A DNA stretch of 32,964 nt from Ruminococcus sp. (lineage in GTDB: Bacteria > Bacillota > Clostridia > Oscillospirales > Ruminococcaceae), in NCBI GenBank assembly GCA_017526445.1, contig JAFXRI010000029.1, positions 1 to 32,964 of the forward strand, in the 5' to 3' direction. The number at the start of each line of letters is the position of its first letter. Within the stretch, counting starts at the first letter, position 1. Of the stretch, positions 1 through 8,550 are shown piece after piece. The notes beneath the pieces were generated by a model that was given only the letters and a program-made list of their open reading frames with translations, was not told the DNA's origin and did no database searches. A program made the position numbers and the translations under genes.

Positions 1-143
1 AAATTTTCCTTGCCGGGCGAAAAGCGAATTGGTCTTCGCTCGCCCGCCTGCGTCAAATTTATGCACTCTGACGAAAAATCTCAGCTCAACTTTATTGAGC
101 TTGCGCGTGATCTGACGCACAGGGGTTGTGCGGTATTGCCTTA
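1..143 (-). repeat. Edge repeat element, left copy (structured, non-coding)
   Basis: Read on the minus strand from 143 down to 1, this stretch aligns almost base for base with 32746-32890 read on the plus strand, with scattered substitutions and a few one-base gaps; I estimate roughly 80-85% identity by eye. The first 24 bases of the element also recur exactly at 13527-13550. It can fold: AGCTCAA (83-89) pairs with TTGAGCT (95-101), and GCACA (117-121 region) pairs with TGTGC just after it. No convincing coding frame is seen. The element starts with TAAGGCAA and probably continues beyond the left edge of the window. Confidence 0.8.
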
Positions 144-172
144 GGGAAGCTGTCTGATCGGCGGCTTCCCTT
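143..172. other. Hairpin between repeat and glgA
   Basis: AGGGAAGC (about 143-150) and GCTTCCCT (164-171) form an 8 bp stem with a 13-base loop. No T-run follows on the plus strand, so it is at best a weak terminator of something upstream, or the foot of the repeat. No clear sigma-A promoter for glgA can be read between here and the gene. Confidence 0.4.
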
Positions 173-213
173 GAAATCTATATATAAATCTCAGTATGAA
201 AGAAGGTATGACG

Positions 214-1626
214 ATGAATATACTTTATACTGCAAGTGAGGCGCTGCCCTATATCGCATCGGGCGGACTCGCCGATGTAGCCGGATCACTCCCCGCAGCT
301 ATCAATGCCGAGGGTCACGACTGCCGCGTGGTGATACCCTACTATAGCCAGATCAGGCAGGAGCTCAAGGACGAGCTCACATATCTTACAAACTTCACAG
401 TGCCCGTTGCATGGAGAAATCAGTACTGCGGTGTCTTTGTGGGACATCAGAACGGTGTCACCTACTACCTGCTGGACAATGAGTATTACTTCGCAAGAAA
501 CGGCCTGTACGGCTTCTATGACGATGCCGAGAGATATATCTTCTTCTCCCGCGCCGTGCTGGAGCTGCTGCATTATATCGACTTCAAGCCCCAGATCATC
601 AACGCCAACGACTGGCAGACTGCGCTGGTGCCCGTTTACTATGATATTTTCTACCGCTATCAGTCGGGCTATGAGGATATCAAGACCGTCTTCACTATCC
701 ATAATATACAGTATCAGGGACAGTACGGCCTGGAGATCATAAACGACCTTATGGGCATCCCGCTCTATCATACCGATCTGCTTTCATATGACGGAGACGT
801 TAACTTTATGAAGGCCGCTATCGAGGTGTCGGATAAGGTGACCACGGTCTCTCCGAGCTATGCCTGGGAGATACTCGATCCCTGGTATTCTCACGGCCTT
901 GACAGGATCCTTGTGCATAAGCAGTATAAGCTCTGCGGCTTCCTGAACGGTATAGATCAGAAGGTCTATGATCCTGCGACAGATCCCAACCTGCCGAAGA
1001 ATTATTCTGCAAGAAGCAAAGCCGGCAAGGCTGTCTGCAAGCAGAAGCTCCTGGAGGAGCTGGGAATGGCTCCCGGCGACGAGCCGATCATCGGCATCGT
1101 TACAAGATTCGTTTCCCATAAAGGACTGGATCTCATCAAGTATGTCTTTGAGGACATCATCAGACTGGGATATAAGTTTGCGATACTCGGTTCCGGCGAG
1201 AAGATCTATGAGGACTTCTTCTCCGAGATGCATTACCGCTATCCGGACAGAGTGGGCCTTACTCTCGGCTTCGTTCCCGAGCTGTCCAAGAGGATCTATG
1301 CCGGTGCGGATATGTTCCTGATGCCCTCGCAGTCTGAACCCTGCGGCCTCGCTCAGATGATCGCTCTTCGCTACGGTACTATCCCGATCGTAAGAGAAAC
1401 AGGCGGCCTGAGAGATTCTATCCGCGATGCCGGCGACGACGGCGGCAACGGCTTCACTTTCAAGACCTATAATGCCCACGATATGCTCGATGCCTGCACA
1501 AGGGCAAGAGTGTATTACGACGATAAGAAGCGCTGGAAGAAGCTGGTCGATCTTGCTATGAAGCAGGACTTCAGCTGGAAGAAATCCGCTCAGCTCTATA
1601 TCGGGCTCTACAGTGATATCCATTGA
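214..1626 (+). CDS. glgA: Glycogen synthase (ADP-glucose type, GT5)
   Basis: This enzyme transfers glucose from ADP-glucose to the non-reducing end of alpha-1,4-glucan in bacterial glycogen synthesis. The 470-residue product has the full GT5 layout: the N-terminal half opens with ILYTASEALPYIASGGLADV, and the C-terminal GT-B half carries the PSQSEPCGLAQMIALRYG and RETGGLRDSI motifs that bind the sugar nucleotide. Length is normal for the family. Two upstream in-frame ATGs exist (196, 208), but GAAAGAAGG ends seven bases before the ATG at 214 and the protein family begins at MxILYxASE, so 214 is preferred. The lysine of the usual KTGGL motif is alanine (residue 15). The gene stands alone and is closed by a strong terminator at 1641; no other glg gene is in the window. 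Confidence 0.95.
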   Translation: MNILYTASEALPYIASGGLADVAGSLPAAINAEGHDCRVVIPYYSQIRQELKDELTYLTNFTVPVAWRNQYCGVFVGHQNGVTYYLLDNEYYFARNGLYGFYDDAERYIFFSRAVLELLHYIDFKPQIINANDWQTALVPVYYDIFYRYQSGYEDIKTVFTIHNIQYQGQYGLEIINDLMGIPLYHTDLLSYDGDVNFMKAAIEVSDKVTTVSPSYAWEILDPWYSHGLDRILVHKQYKLCGFLNGIDQKVYDPATDPNLPKNYSARSKAGKAVCKQKLLEELGMAPGDEPIIGIVTRFVSHKGLDLIKYVFEDIIRLGYKFAILGSGEKIYEDFFSEMHYRYPDRVGLTLGFVPELSKRIYAGADMFLMPSQSEPCGLAQMIALRYGTIPIVRETGGLRDSIRDAGDDGGNGFTFKTYNAHDMLDACTRARVYYDDKKRWKKLVDLAMKQDFSWKKSAQLYIGLYSDIH

Positions 1627-1640
1627 TGAATATGCTCTGG

Positions 1641-1669
1641 CTCCCGCCGTTCTCCGGCGGGAGTTTTTT
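1641..1669 (+). terminator. Rho-independent terminator of glgA
   Basis: CTCCCGCCG pairs with CGGCGGGAG across a five-base TTCTC loop, followed by TTTTTT. It separates glgA from the MoxR operon. Confidence 0.92.
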
Positions 1670-1691
1670 CTTATTGCTGATTTTTTTGTAT

Positions 1692-1720
1692 TTGACATTG
1701 TCCGCGAAATATAGTATAAT
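1692..1720 (+). promoter_or_regulatory. Sigma-A promoter of the MoxR-DUF58-transglutaminase operon
   Basis: TTGACA (1692-1697) and TATAAT (1715-1720) are both perfect consensus boxes with a 17-base spacer. The start codon of the first gene is 38 bases further on. Confidence 0.92.
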
Positions 1721-1758
1721 AAAAGAAATACTTGATCATATATCGGAGGACTGATAGA

Positions 1759-2700
1759 ATGGCCAACAAGACCGAAATGCTTATACAGAATATAGAGAAG
1801 ATAATCGTCGGGAAAAGACCGTCGATAGAAAAGGTTCTGGCAGCCATGCTCTGCGGCGGCCATGTGCTTATTGAGGACGTGCCCGGCGTCGGCAAGACCA
1901 AGCTGGTCTCCGCTATGGCCAAGTCAGTGGCCGGAAAGTTCAACCGCATACAGCTTACTCCCGATATCATGCCATCGGATATTGTGGGCTTCTCAATGAT
2001 TAATCCCGATACAAGAGAACTGGAGTATAAGCAGGGCGCCGCCGTCTGCAACTTTATGCTTGCTGACGAGATCAACCGCGCCAGCCCCAAGTCTCAGTCC
2101 AGCCTGCTTGAAGTAATGGAAGAGCATCAGATCTCTCTGGACGGCAAGACCTTTGATCTGCCCTCGCCTTTTATGGTGCTCGCTACACAGAACCCTGTGG
2201 AGACTTACGGTACTTATCATCTGCCCGAGGCTCAGATGGACAGGTTCCTTATGAAGATTACTATGGGCTATCCCACTGTGCAGGAGGAGCTGGAGATCAT
2301 CGACCGTGCCGAGACCGGACAGGAGCAGGTGGCGAATATCGACGCTGTTATGACTATCGAGGACGTTCAGCAAATGATCGCCGAGGCCGCTCAGGTAAGA
2401 GCCGTCCCTGCAATAAAACAGTATATAATCGAGCTGGTAACAGCTACGAGAAATTCGGAGTATGTTAAGCTGGGCGTGTCACCGCGAGGAAGTATAGCCC
2501 TGCTGAAGGCATCGAAGGCCTATGCCTACGTCAAGGGCAGAGACTATGTCGTCCCCGATGACGTGAAGGATATAATGGTCAGCGTGCTCTCTCACAGACT
2601 TATGCTCTCGCCCAAGGGCAAGAGTGCGTTTGATTCTAATGAGCAGGCGCTGGAGGCTATCGCCATGACAGTCACTGCACCTGCAAACGGCGGGAACTGA
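1759..2700 (+). CDS. MoxR-family AAA+ ATPase
   Basis: This is a cytoplasmic AAA+ ATPase of the MoxR type, a group that acts as chaperones helping to mature or activate partner complexes. The 313-residue protein has a Walker A motif (EDVPGVGKT, residues 39-47), a Walker B in FMLADEINRASP, sensor 1 in LATQNPVETYGTYHLPEAQMDRF, and the C-terminal lid with the SPRGSIALL motif, in normal order and length. The start at 1759 is set by GGAGGA eight bases upstream. It is the first gene of a three-gene operon (MoxR, DUF58, transmembrane transglutaminase), a linkage found across many bacteria. The family and operon are clear; the physiological target is not known from sequence. Confidence 0.93.
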   Translation: MANKTEMLIQNIEKIIVGKRPSIEKVLAAMLCGGHVLIEDVPGVGKTKLVSAMAKSVAGKFNRIQLTPDIMPSDIVGFSMINPDTRELEYKQGAAVCNFMLADEINRASPKSQSSLLEVMEEHQISLDGKTFDLPSPFMVLATQNPVETYGTYHLPEAQMDRFLMKITMGYPTVQEELEIIDRAETGQEQVANIDAVMTIEDVQQMIAEAAQVRAVPAIKQYIIELVTATRNSEYVKLGVSPRGSIALLKASKAYAYVKGRDYVVPDDVKDIMVSVLSHRLMLSPKGKSAFDSNEQALEAIAMTVTAPANGGN

Positions 2701-2701
2701 T

Positions 2702-3859
2702 ATGAAAAGTTTGTTCGGATACCTGTTCTGTATCGCGATAGCAGTGCTGATGGCAGTGATGATAGACGGCACCGGCGGAGTGCTCATTGCTCTGATACTG
2801 ATATTGGCGCTGGGGCTTTCGATGTTCGTGAGGTATTATCTGAGAAATAAGCTCACGGTGTCTATCGACTGCACTCATAAGCTGCTGTCGAAGGGCGATA
2901 CGGTAGATGTCAATGTTAAGGTGCTGAAGCATACAAGATTTCCTTCCCCGATAATCGAGATAGTGCTGGAGGGCTCCGAGCAGCTTTCCGCTGTAAAAGA
3001 ATCCGGGGTAAGGTTCTCCATGCTCCCCAACAGACAGGCACAGAGTACCGTCATAAGCTTCCGTGCCGTGCATTCGGGGCTGTCGTATATAAAGGTCAGG
3101 AGTTTCCATATCACCGATTTTCTCGGCATAGCCCATAATTCTGAGATAGCGCTTGACCAAAGCTCTGAGATAGTCCTGAAAATAATGCCGGATGTCCACG
3201 ACACAGGTACACAGATGGATGTTATCAGGACAGCCACAGATAATATAGGCTTTGACGATTCGGAGGAGGAGACTTCGGAGACTGCTCTTGCTTCTACCGG
3301 TATGCCGGGCTACGAGCACAGGAATTACTCCCCTGGCGACCCGCTGAAAAAGATAAACTGGAAGCTTTCCTCAAAGCGCGGCATCTATATGGTAAGGCTC
3401 GATGAGAAGCTTTCCGTAACGAGCCAGGTGTTTATCCTCGATGTCCCCAGGCCGGGAATGATCCCGGCAGGCTTCTGCGAAAAGGCCGATCTTATCGTCG
3501 AGGGTGCGCTTGCAATGATGTCAATGCTCACGATGCAGGGGCTGGAGACAGATTTCTACTACTACATCAGGGGCTGGCACTGTATGCCGATAAAGACTCA
3601 GGGGGATGTGTATCTCCTTGCCGAGCAGCTCGCCGGGTTCGAGCCTTATGAATCTCAGGAGCGCCTGCCGGCCGAGGCTCTCAAATCAGGCATCGCAGTC
3701 TGCTTTACCACCGCGGAAAATGACGGCAGCAAACTTGCCGAGCAGCTGTTCTCATATCACAATGTGACCTTTGTCGTCGGCGAAAACAGCGGGTTCACGT
3801 CGTCGAGAGGAGATTTCTGGACCTGCTCGAAGGACTTTGAATTCAAACATCTGAATTAA
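2702..3859 (+). CDS. DUF58 membrane-anchored protein
   Basis: A 385-residue protein that begins two hydrophobic stretches (about residues 4-20 and 24-42), which should anchor it in the membrane with the rest facing the cytoplasm. The DUF58 signature lies near residues 205-235: YEHRNYSPGDPLKKINWK followed by SSKRGIYMVRLDEK. DUF58 proteins have a von Willebrand A-like C-terminal half and regularly sit next to a MoxR ATPase, as here, one base after the moxR stop codon. The likely role is as partner of the ATPase and of the transglutaminase behind it. The biochemical function is not established. Confidence 0.9.
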   Translation: MKSLFGYLFCIAIAVLMAVMIDGTGGVLIALILILALGLSMFVRYYLRNKLTVSIDCTHKLLSKGDTVDVNVKVLKHTRFPSPIIEIVLEGSEQLSAVKESGVRFSMLPNRQAQSTVISFRAVHSGLSYIKVRSFHITDFLGIAHNSEIALDQSSEIVLKIMPDVHDTGTQMDVIRTATDNIGFDDSEEETSETALASTGMPGYEHRNYSPGDPLKKINWKLSSKRGIYMVRLDEKLSVTSQVFILDVPRPGMIPAGFCEKADLIVEGALAMMSMLTMQGLETDFYYYIRGWHCMPIKTQGDVYLLAEQLAGFEPYESQERLPAEALKSGIAVCFTTAENDGSKLAEQLFSYHNVTFVVGENSGFTSSRGDFWTCSKDFEFKHLN

Positions 3860-3875
3860 GGTGTGCAATACTATA

Positions 3876-6095
3876 ATGGAACTGAAAAAGAACATAAAGG
3901 GGTTTATCAGCCGCAGCACCCTTCCGATATTGCTCGGCTGCATAATAGTAAATATGGTCGTCAAGTGCTATTACTATGAGCAGGCGACCGTTTTGACTGT
4001 GCTCTTTGCAGCCGTTGCAACAGGTCTTTTCTGGTTGTTCGACAGGCTTAAAGACCATAAGCTGGTGGGGGCTCTGGTATATTTTGCTATGCTGGGCTCT
4101 ATCGGCTTTCTGGCATCAAGACTGATGAGTTTGGGCTGGTCAAGCACCAACATTATGTTTACCGACTGGTTCTACCTTAACCGCGATACAGCAGGCTTCA
4201 ATATCTATTACTTCCTGCTGGTGTATATCTTCGGAGGATTTTTCCTTGTCTCGATCATCTATTATTTTACAAGGATAAGGTTCCGCAGTCTGGGACTTAT
4301 GCTGTGTCTGCTGTTTCCATTTGTGATCTATGCCAAGCGTTCCGATGTTATGTCGGGATATCAGGTGACGCTTATCATCACCGTCTTTCTGGCGATAGTC
4401 GTACACCTCCGTCAGCAGCAGGGCAAACCTGCGAGCGTGCTCGCGGTACACGACCTTGCTTATGTGGTGACAGTGGCGCTCTTCGTTTCGCTGGCAGGCG
4501 CCGTGTCGATGCTGCTCCCGAAGCCGGAGGTCAAGTCGGTGCTGGAGCGTGACTCCCATGCCTTCGACATCACTCCCTTCAGAGATGCCAGAACTACATA
4601 TTCCAGGTATTCAAATACCTCATCGGCCCGTTTCGGAGCAAGCTATTCGGGCGAGGTCCTTTTCAGCTGTGAGTCGGATTATGATACGGATGTCTATTAT
4701 CTCAAACGTCAGTCGTATGATTATTTTTCCGGCGATACCTGGCATAACGACCGTGACCGCGCCGCAGAGAAGTATGTCAATACAGATTATTACTCCAGGA
4801 TAAATATAAACCGCAGTGAGTATTACGAGGCGCTGAAAGCTCTCGCCGAGAGCGGAAAGTATATGGATCACGGCCTTGATCCCAAGCGCTTTACCGTCAG
4901 GGATATGACGGTACATTACTTCAGAGTGTTTGACGATACCTTCCGGGGCGTGTATGTCCCTGCCCCTTCAGGTGTCATAGCAAAGCGCTTTACTGAGTCA
5001 ATGGATGATCCCTATTATCTGTACGGCGACGGAGAGATAACCGTCAGGAACGTGGACAGAGACTATGACTATACCGTCAGCTATTATCCCCAGACTGATG
5101 AGTATGTCAGCTTTGCGAGTGCCCTCGGAATGACCGGCGACGATTACTATACTATGCTGCTTGAAGCAAAGAAGGACGGCGCTGCTGTCGATAAGCTTAT
5201 CGAGCAGTACACCCTTGCCGTTGAGAATTATACCGGCGGTATAGAGTACGATCCGCGGATGAAGGAGCTCGCTGAGCAGATCACTGCAGGGCAGACCTCC
5301 GATTACGCCAAGGCCAGGGCTCTTGAGCAGTACTATAAGACCGCCGGCTTCACCTACGATATCGATTATGAGCCGGATGATACCTCGATAGAGTATTTCC
5401 TGTTCGAGAGCAAGACAGGCAGCTGTACCAGCTATGCGACTTCAATGGCTATGATGGCCCGTATCTTAGGGCTGCCCGCAAGATATGTTGAGGGCTTTGC
5501 CGCCTATGAGCGCAATGAAGACGGTGAGCTGGAGGTGCATGACTCCAATGCCCACGCCTATGTCGAGGTGTTTATCCCCGGAGCAGGCTGGCTCGATTTT
5601 GACCCCACTATCACAGAATATGTCCGTAACAGCGGCGGAGCAGGCGGCGGTATCGGCGGAGTGTTCTCGTCTCTCGGACAGATTTTCAGCAGAGTGTTCG
5701 TGTTCATAGCAGTTATCGTATTCATTGTGATCGTGATGCTCCTCGACCGGATACTCGAGTTCATATTCAGGATAGGCCAGCACTTCACCAAGGGTGACAA
5801 GAGAATAATACGGCTTTATGCAAGAGTCGTAAAGCTGCTTGAATACTCCGGAGGAGACGATCTTTCCTCGTATACGGCAAATATGCTGATCGATTATGCA
5901 AGACAGTATAACAATGCGGATATCGGACCGATAGCGCGGCTGTTCGAGCGTACCTGCTTCGGCTCCCAGCCTATGGAGGACGAAAAGTATAAAGAGATCT
6001 ATGCTCATTACAGATCGGTATATAAGTTCCTGAGAAAGCGCCCATCTCCCAAAAAGCAGAAAAGTTCCGGGGCGGCTGCAGGAGCCGGCAGCTGA
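3876..6095 (+). CDS. Transmembrane transglutaminase-like protein (TgpA/DUF3488 type)
   Basis: A 739-residue membrane protein. The first about 210 residues contain roughly six hydrophobic segments, followed by a long extracytoplasmic region, a transglutaminase core, one more membrane segment (VFVFIAVIVFIVIVMLL, about residues 608-624) and a basic cytoplasmic tail of about 110 residues. The core keeps the papain-like triad: Cys517 in GSCTSYATSMAMMARILG, His560 in DSNAHAYVEV and Asp576 in GWLDFDPT. Such proteins may act as cell-surface proteases or cross-linkers; the substrate is unknown. An upstream GTG (3861) is possible, but the ATG at 3876 begins with a typical cytoplasmic leader (MELKKNIKGF). 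It closes the MoxR operon. Confidence 0.88.
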   Translation: MELKKNIKGFISRSTLPILLGCIIVNMVVKCYYYEQATVLTVLFAAVATGLFWLFDRLKDHKLVGALVYFAMLGSIGFLASRLMSLGWSSTNIMFTDWFYLNRDTAGFNIYYFLLVYIFGGFFLVSIIYYFTRIRFRSLGLMLCLLFPFVIYAKRSDVMSGYQVTLIITVFLAIVVHLRQQQGKPASVLAVHDLAYVVTVALFVSLAGAVSMLLPKPEVKSVLERDSHAFDITPFRDARTTYSRYSNTSSARFGASYSGEVLFSCESDYDTDVYYLKRQSYDYFSGDTWHNDRDRAAEKYVNTDYYSRININRSEYYEALKALAESGKYMDHGLDPKRFTVRDMTVHYFRVFDDTFRGVYVPAPSGVIAKRFTESMDDPYYLYGDGEITVRNVDRDYDYTVSYYPQTDEYVSFASALGMTGDDYYTMLLEAKKDGAAVDKLIEQYTLAVENYTGGIEYDPRMKELAEQITAGQTSDYAKARALEQYYKTAGFTYDIDYEPDDTSIEYFLFESKTGSCTSYATSMAMMARILGLPARYVEGFAAYERNEDGELEVHDSNAHAYVEVFIPGAGWLDFDPTITEYVRNSGGAGGGIGGVFSSLGQIFSRVFVFIAVIVFIVIVMLLDRILEFIFRIGQHFTKGDKRIIRLYARVVKLLEYSGGDDLSSYTANMLIDYARQYNNADIGPIARLFERTCFGSQPMEDEKYKEIYAHYRSVYKFLRKRPSPKKQKSSGAAAGAGS

Positions 6096-6119
6096 GAATA
6101 AGCTTATCAGACCATAAAT

Positions 6120-6154
6120 AAAGCCGATGCGCATATTCAGCGCATCGGCTTTTA
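6120..6154. terminator. Bidirectional terminator between transglutaminase and dapB
   Basis: AAGCCGATGCGC (6121-6132) pairs with GCGCATCGGCTT (6140-6151) across a seven-base loop. T-rich sequence follows on the plus strand, and A-rich sequence precedes it (Ts on the minus strand). It serves the two convergent operons. Confidence 0.9.
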
Positions 6155-6183
6155 TTGTACGGAAAAGTGTGAGCTTTCGGATA

Positions 6184-6933
6184 TCAGCCCAGCATATCGC
6201 TCATCGAGTAAAGTCCGGCGGGCTTTCCGCTGAGGAATACGGCAGCGTTCACAGCGCCGACAGCGAATACCGACTTGGAATGAGCCTCGTGCTTCAGAGT
6301 AATGACCTCGTCACGGCCGGCGAAAATGATCTCGTGCTCGCCGACGATGGTGCCTCCGCGAATGGAGTGCATACCGATCTCAGTCTTGCTTCTCTTGGCA
6401 CGTACAGAGTGGCGGTCATATACATAGGTGTAGGGCTTGTCCAGCTCGGCATTGATCGCATCTGCCAGCATCAGGGCAGTGCCGCTGGGAGCATCCAGCT
6501 TCTGGTTGTGGTGCTTCTCAACGATCTCGATATCGAACTGTCCGCCGAGTACAGCTACAGCCTTCTTCGCCAGCTCAGCCATAAGGTTGATGCCCAGCGA
6601 CATATTGAAGGTGAAGAAAATGGGTATCTGCCCGGAAGCCTTGTGGATCTGCGCTATCTGCTCCTGTGAGTAGCCTGTGGAGCCGATGACAACAGCCGTC
6701 CCGTTGGCCTGCGCGTAGCCGAGAATGTCATCCAGGGACGAGGGGTGCGAGAAGTCGATAATGACGTCAGGCTTTTCCTTCAGATCGTTCACGCTGTGGA
6801 ATATGGGGAAAGCAGCGCCGCCGTCCAGCTTGTCGATACCGGCTATGACCTGGCAGTCGCTCCTGCCTTCGATGATTTCGGCAATAACTCTGCCCATTTT
6901 GCCGCAGGCGCCGACTATTACAACATTTTTCAT
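6184..6933 (-). CDS. dapB: 4-hydroxy-tetrahydrodipicolinate reductase
   Basis: DapB reduces hydroxy-tetrahydrodipicolinate to tetrahydrodipicolinate with NAD(P)H in the diaminopimelate/lysine pathway. The 249-residue product has the Rossmann start VVIVGACGKMGRVIAEII, the IDFSHPSS and GSTGYS substrate and cofactor loops, and the catalytic EKHHNQKLDAPSGTA motif. An ATG nine bases further upstream (6942) abuts the AAAGG box directly, so 6933 is favoured. It lies 59 bases after dapA and ends the lysine-riboswitch operon. Confidence 0.95.
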   Translation of the reverse strand: MKNVVIVGACGKMGRVIAEIIEGRSDCQVIAGIDKLDGGAAFPIFHSVNDLKEKPDVIIDFSHPSSLDDILGYAQANGTAVVIGSTGYSQEQIAQIHKASGQIPIFFTFNMSLGINLMAELAKKAVAVLGGQFDIEIVEKHHNQKLDAPSGTALMLADAINAELDKPYTYVYDRHSVRAKRSKTEIGMHSIRGGTIVGEHEIIFAGRDEVITLKHEAHSKSVFAVGAVNAAVFLSGKPAGLYSMSDMLG

Positions 6934-6992
6934 ACTAAACATCCTTTCCGGTAAAGAAAAGGGGCGAACGAGCCGCCCCGGATCTTTGTAGC

Positions 6993-7883
6993 TTACTTGA
7001 TAAGTCCGACCTTCTTCATTGTAGCCTCGAGCTTCTGCCTGCCGGCATCGCTCATCTCGCTGAGCGGCATCCTGCAAGGCCCGGCCTTGTAGCCCATAAC
7101 GTTGAGGGCGTGCTTAACAGGGATCGGGTTCACGTCACAGAACAGATCCTTTGCAAGCTGCTGTACCTTGAACATCTTCTCCCTTGCCTCGGGATATCTG
7201 TTCTCAAGGCAGAGCTCTGCGATCTCGTGAGTCTCAAAGGGCATAACGTTGGAAAGCACAGAGATAACGCCCTTTGCACCCAGAGCCATGATCGGGATGA
7301 TCTGGTCGTCGTTGCCGGAATAAATGTCCAGATCGTCGCCTACCATGGAAGCGATCATAGCGATCTGGCTGATGTTGCCGCTGGCTTCCTTGATAGCCAC
7401 GATGTTGGGTATCTTAGCCAGTTCAACACAGGTCTCGGGAGTGATGTTCACGCCTGTTCTCGAAGCAACGCTGTAAACGATGATCGGGAGAGAAACGCTC
7501 TCAGCGATAGTCTTGTAGTGCTGAACAAGACCGGCCTGCGAACACTTGTTGTAGTAAGGCGTTACCAGTAGCAGAGCATCAGCGCCCAGCTTCTCGGCCT
7601 CCTTGGAAAGCTCTACCGCATACCTGGTGTCGTTTGAACCGGTGCCTGCAATAACGGGTACTCTGCCGGCTGTCTTTTCAACAGCAAATCTGATGCACTC
7701 GATATGCTCCTCGTCGGACATAGTAGCGCTCTCACCTGTTGTGCCGCAGATGATGATAGCGTCGGTGCCGTTGTCGATATTGAAATCAATAAGTCTTCCC
7801 AGCTCTCCGTAGTTTATGCTGCCGTCCTCATTGAAGGGGGTGACGATGGCAACGCCGGCGCCTGTGAAAATTGTCTTTTTCAT
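6993..7883 (-). CDS. dapA: 4-hydroxy-tetrahydrodipicolinate synthase
   Basis: DapA condenses pyruvate with aspartate semialdehyde, the first committed step toward diaminopimelate and lysine. The 296-residue product is a TIM-barrel aldolase of normal length: it shows GVAIVTPFNEDG at the start, ICGTTGES for the carboxylate pocket, a tyrosine in IIVYSVASRTG, and the Schiff-base lysine in IVAIKEASGN. AAGGAG lies eight to nine bases before the ATG at 7883. It lies downstream of asd on the same strand, with an unrelated lipoprotein gene wedged between, and ahead of dapB. Confidence 0.96.
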   Translation of the reverse strand: MKKTIFTGAGVAIVTPFNEDGSINYGELGRLIDFNIDNGTDAIIICGTTGESATMSDEEHIECIRFAVEKTAGRVPVIAGTGSNDTRYAVELSKEAEKLGADALLLVTPYYNKCSQAGLVQHYKTIAESVSLPIIVYSVASRTGVNITPETCVELAKIPNIVAIKEASGNISQIAMIASMVGDDLDIYSGNDDQIIPIMALGAKGVISVLSNVMPFETHEIAELCLENRYPEAREKMFKVQQLAKDLFCDVNPIPVKHALNVMGYKAGPCRMPLSEMSDAGRQKLEATMKKVGLIK

Positions 7884-7946
7884 AGGAAATAACTCCTTCC
7901 ATAGTTATTTGCAAGCTTTAATTTCATTATTTACTCAGATTAATCA

Positions 7947-8480
7947 TCATGAATTAAAGCCACTACCCCAATTTGTGTCCGTTGAATACATACCATTGTT
8001 TTTCCTTTCGTATGAAAGCTTAGCAGTAGTATTCAGATAGGAAACTTCCCAAAAGATTGCTATTTCTTGCACCTTTGAAGAATTATTGCCAACTGTGGCA
8101 ACTAAATCTTCGCTATACATTTTAATAACCTCTTTTGAAGTAGATGCACTATTCTTCTGATCCCATTTTAGGTTCAATAAGACAATATAGTCATCTGTAG
8201 TTTCTGTTCCTGCATCTTCATTAATTGTTATAGAGGAAATGGTAGTTTGGTCATCAAATTTAGAACTAATCCTATCACGAATTATTCTCTCAATTTCACC
8301 TTTTGAGTTATCATCTTTATAGGTTAATTCATCATCATTCTTTTCTGCGCTACTTATACTTGAACTTGAATTAGAAGTCGAAGCTGATTTTGAATTTGAA
8401 CTTGTTTTTGAACTACCAAGACAAGATGAAAATGATATCATTATAGAGATGCAAAGAATCAAGCATAATGATTTCTTCAT
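7947..8480 (-). CDS. AT-rich putative lipoprotein inserted in the lysine operon
   Basis: A 177-residue protein of unknown function. It has a type II signal peptide: MKKS, a hydrophobic core (LCLILCISIMISF) and a lipobox-like FSSC, after which comes a Ser/Thr/Asn-rich linker typical of lipoproteins. The mature part (about residues 50-177) has no motif I recognise. GAGGAG sits six bases before the ATG at 8480; an upstream in-frame start (8519) would spoil the signal peptide. The DNA is clearly more AT-rich than both neighbours and codon use differs (many AAT, TCA, ATA-type codons), so the gene is likely acquired. It lies between asd and dapA, and no terminator or strong promoter of its own is seen, so it may be cotranscribed under the lysine riboswitch. 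Confidence 0.75.
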   Translation of the reverse strand: MKKSLCLILCISIMISFSSCLGSSKTSSNSKSASTSNSSSSISSAEKNDDELTYKDDNSKGEIERIIRDRISSKFDDQTTISSITINEDAGTETTDDYIVLLNLKWDQKNSASTSKEVIKMYSEDLVATVGNNSSKVQEIAIFWEVSYLNTTAKLSYERKNNGMYSTDTNWGSGFNS

Positions 8481-8550
8481 AAAAAACTCCTCAATATAAT
8501 TTGAATCTGAAAAGCACAAGAATAAAAGCAGTTATCAAAATGAAAAAATA

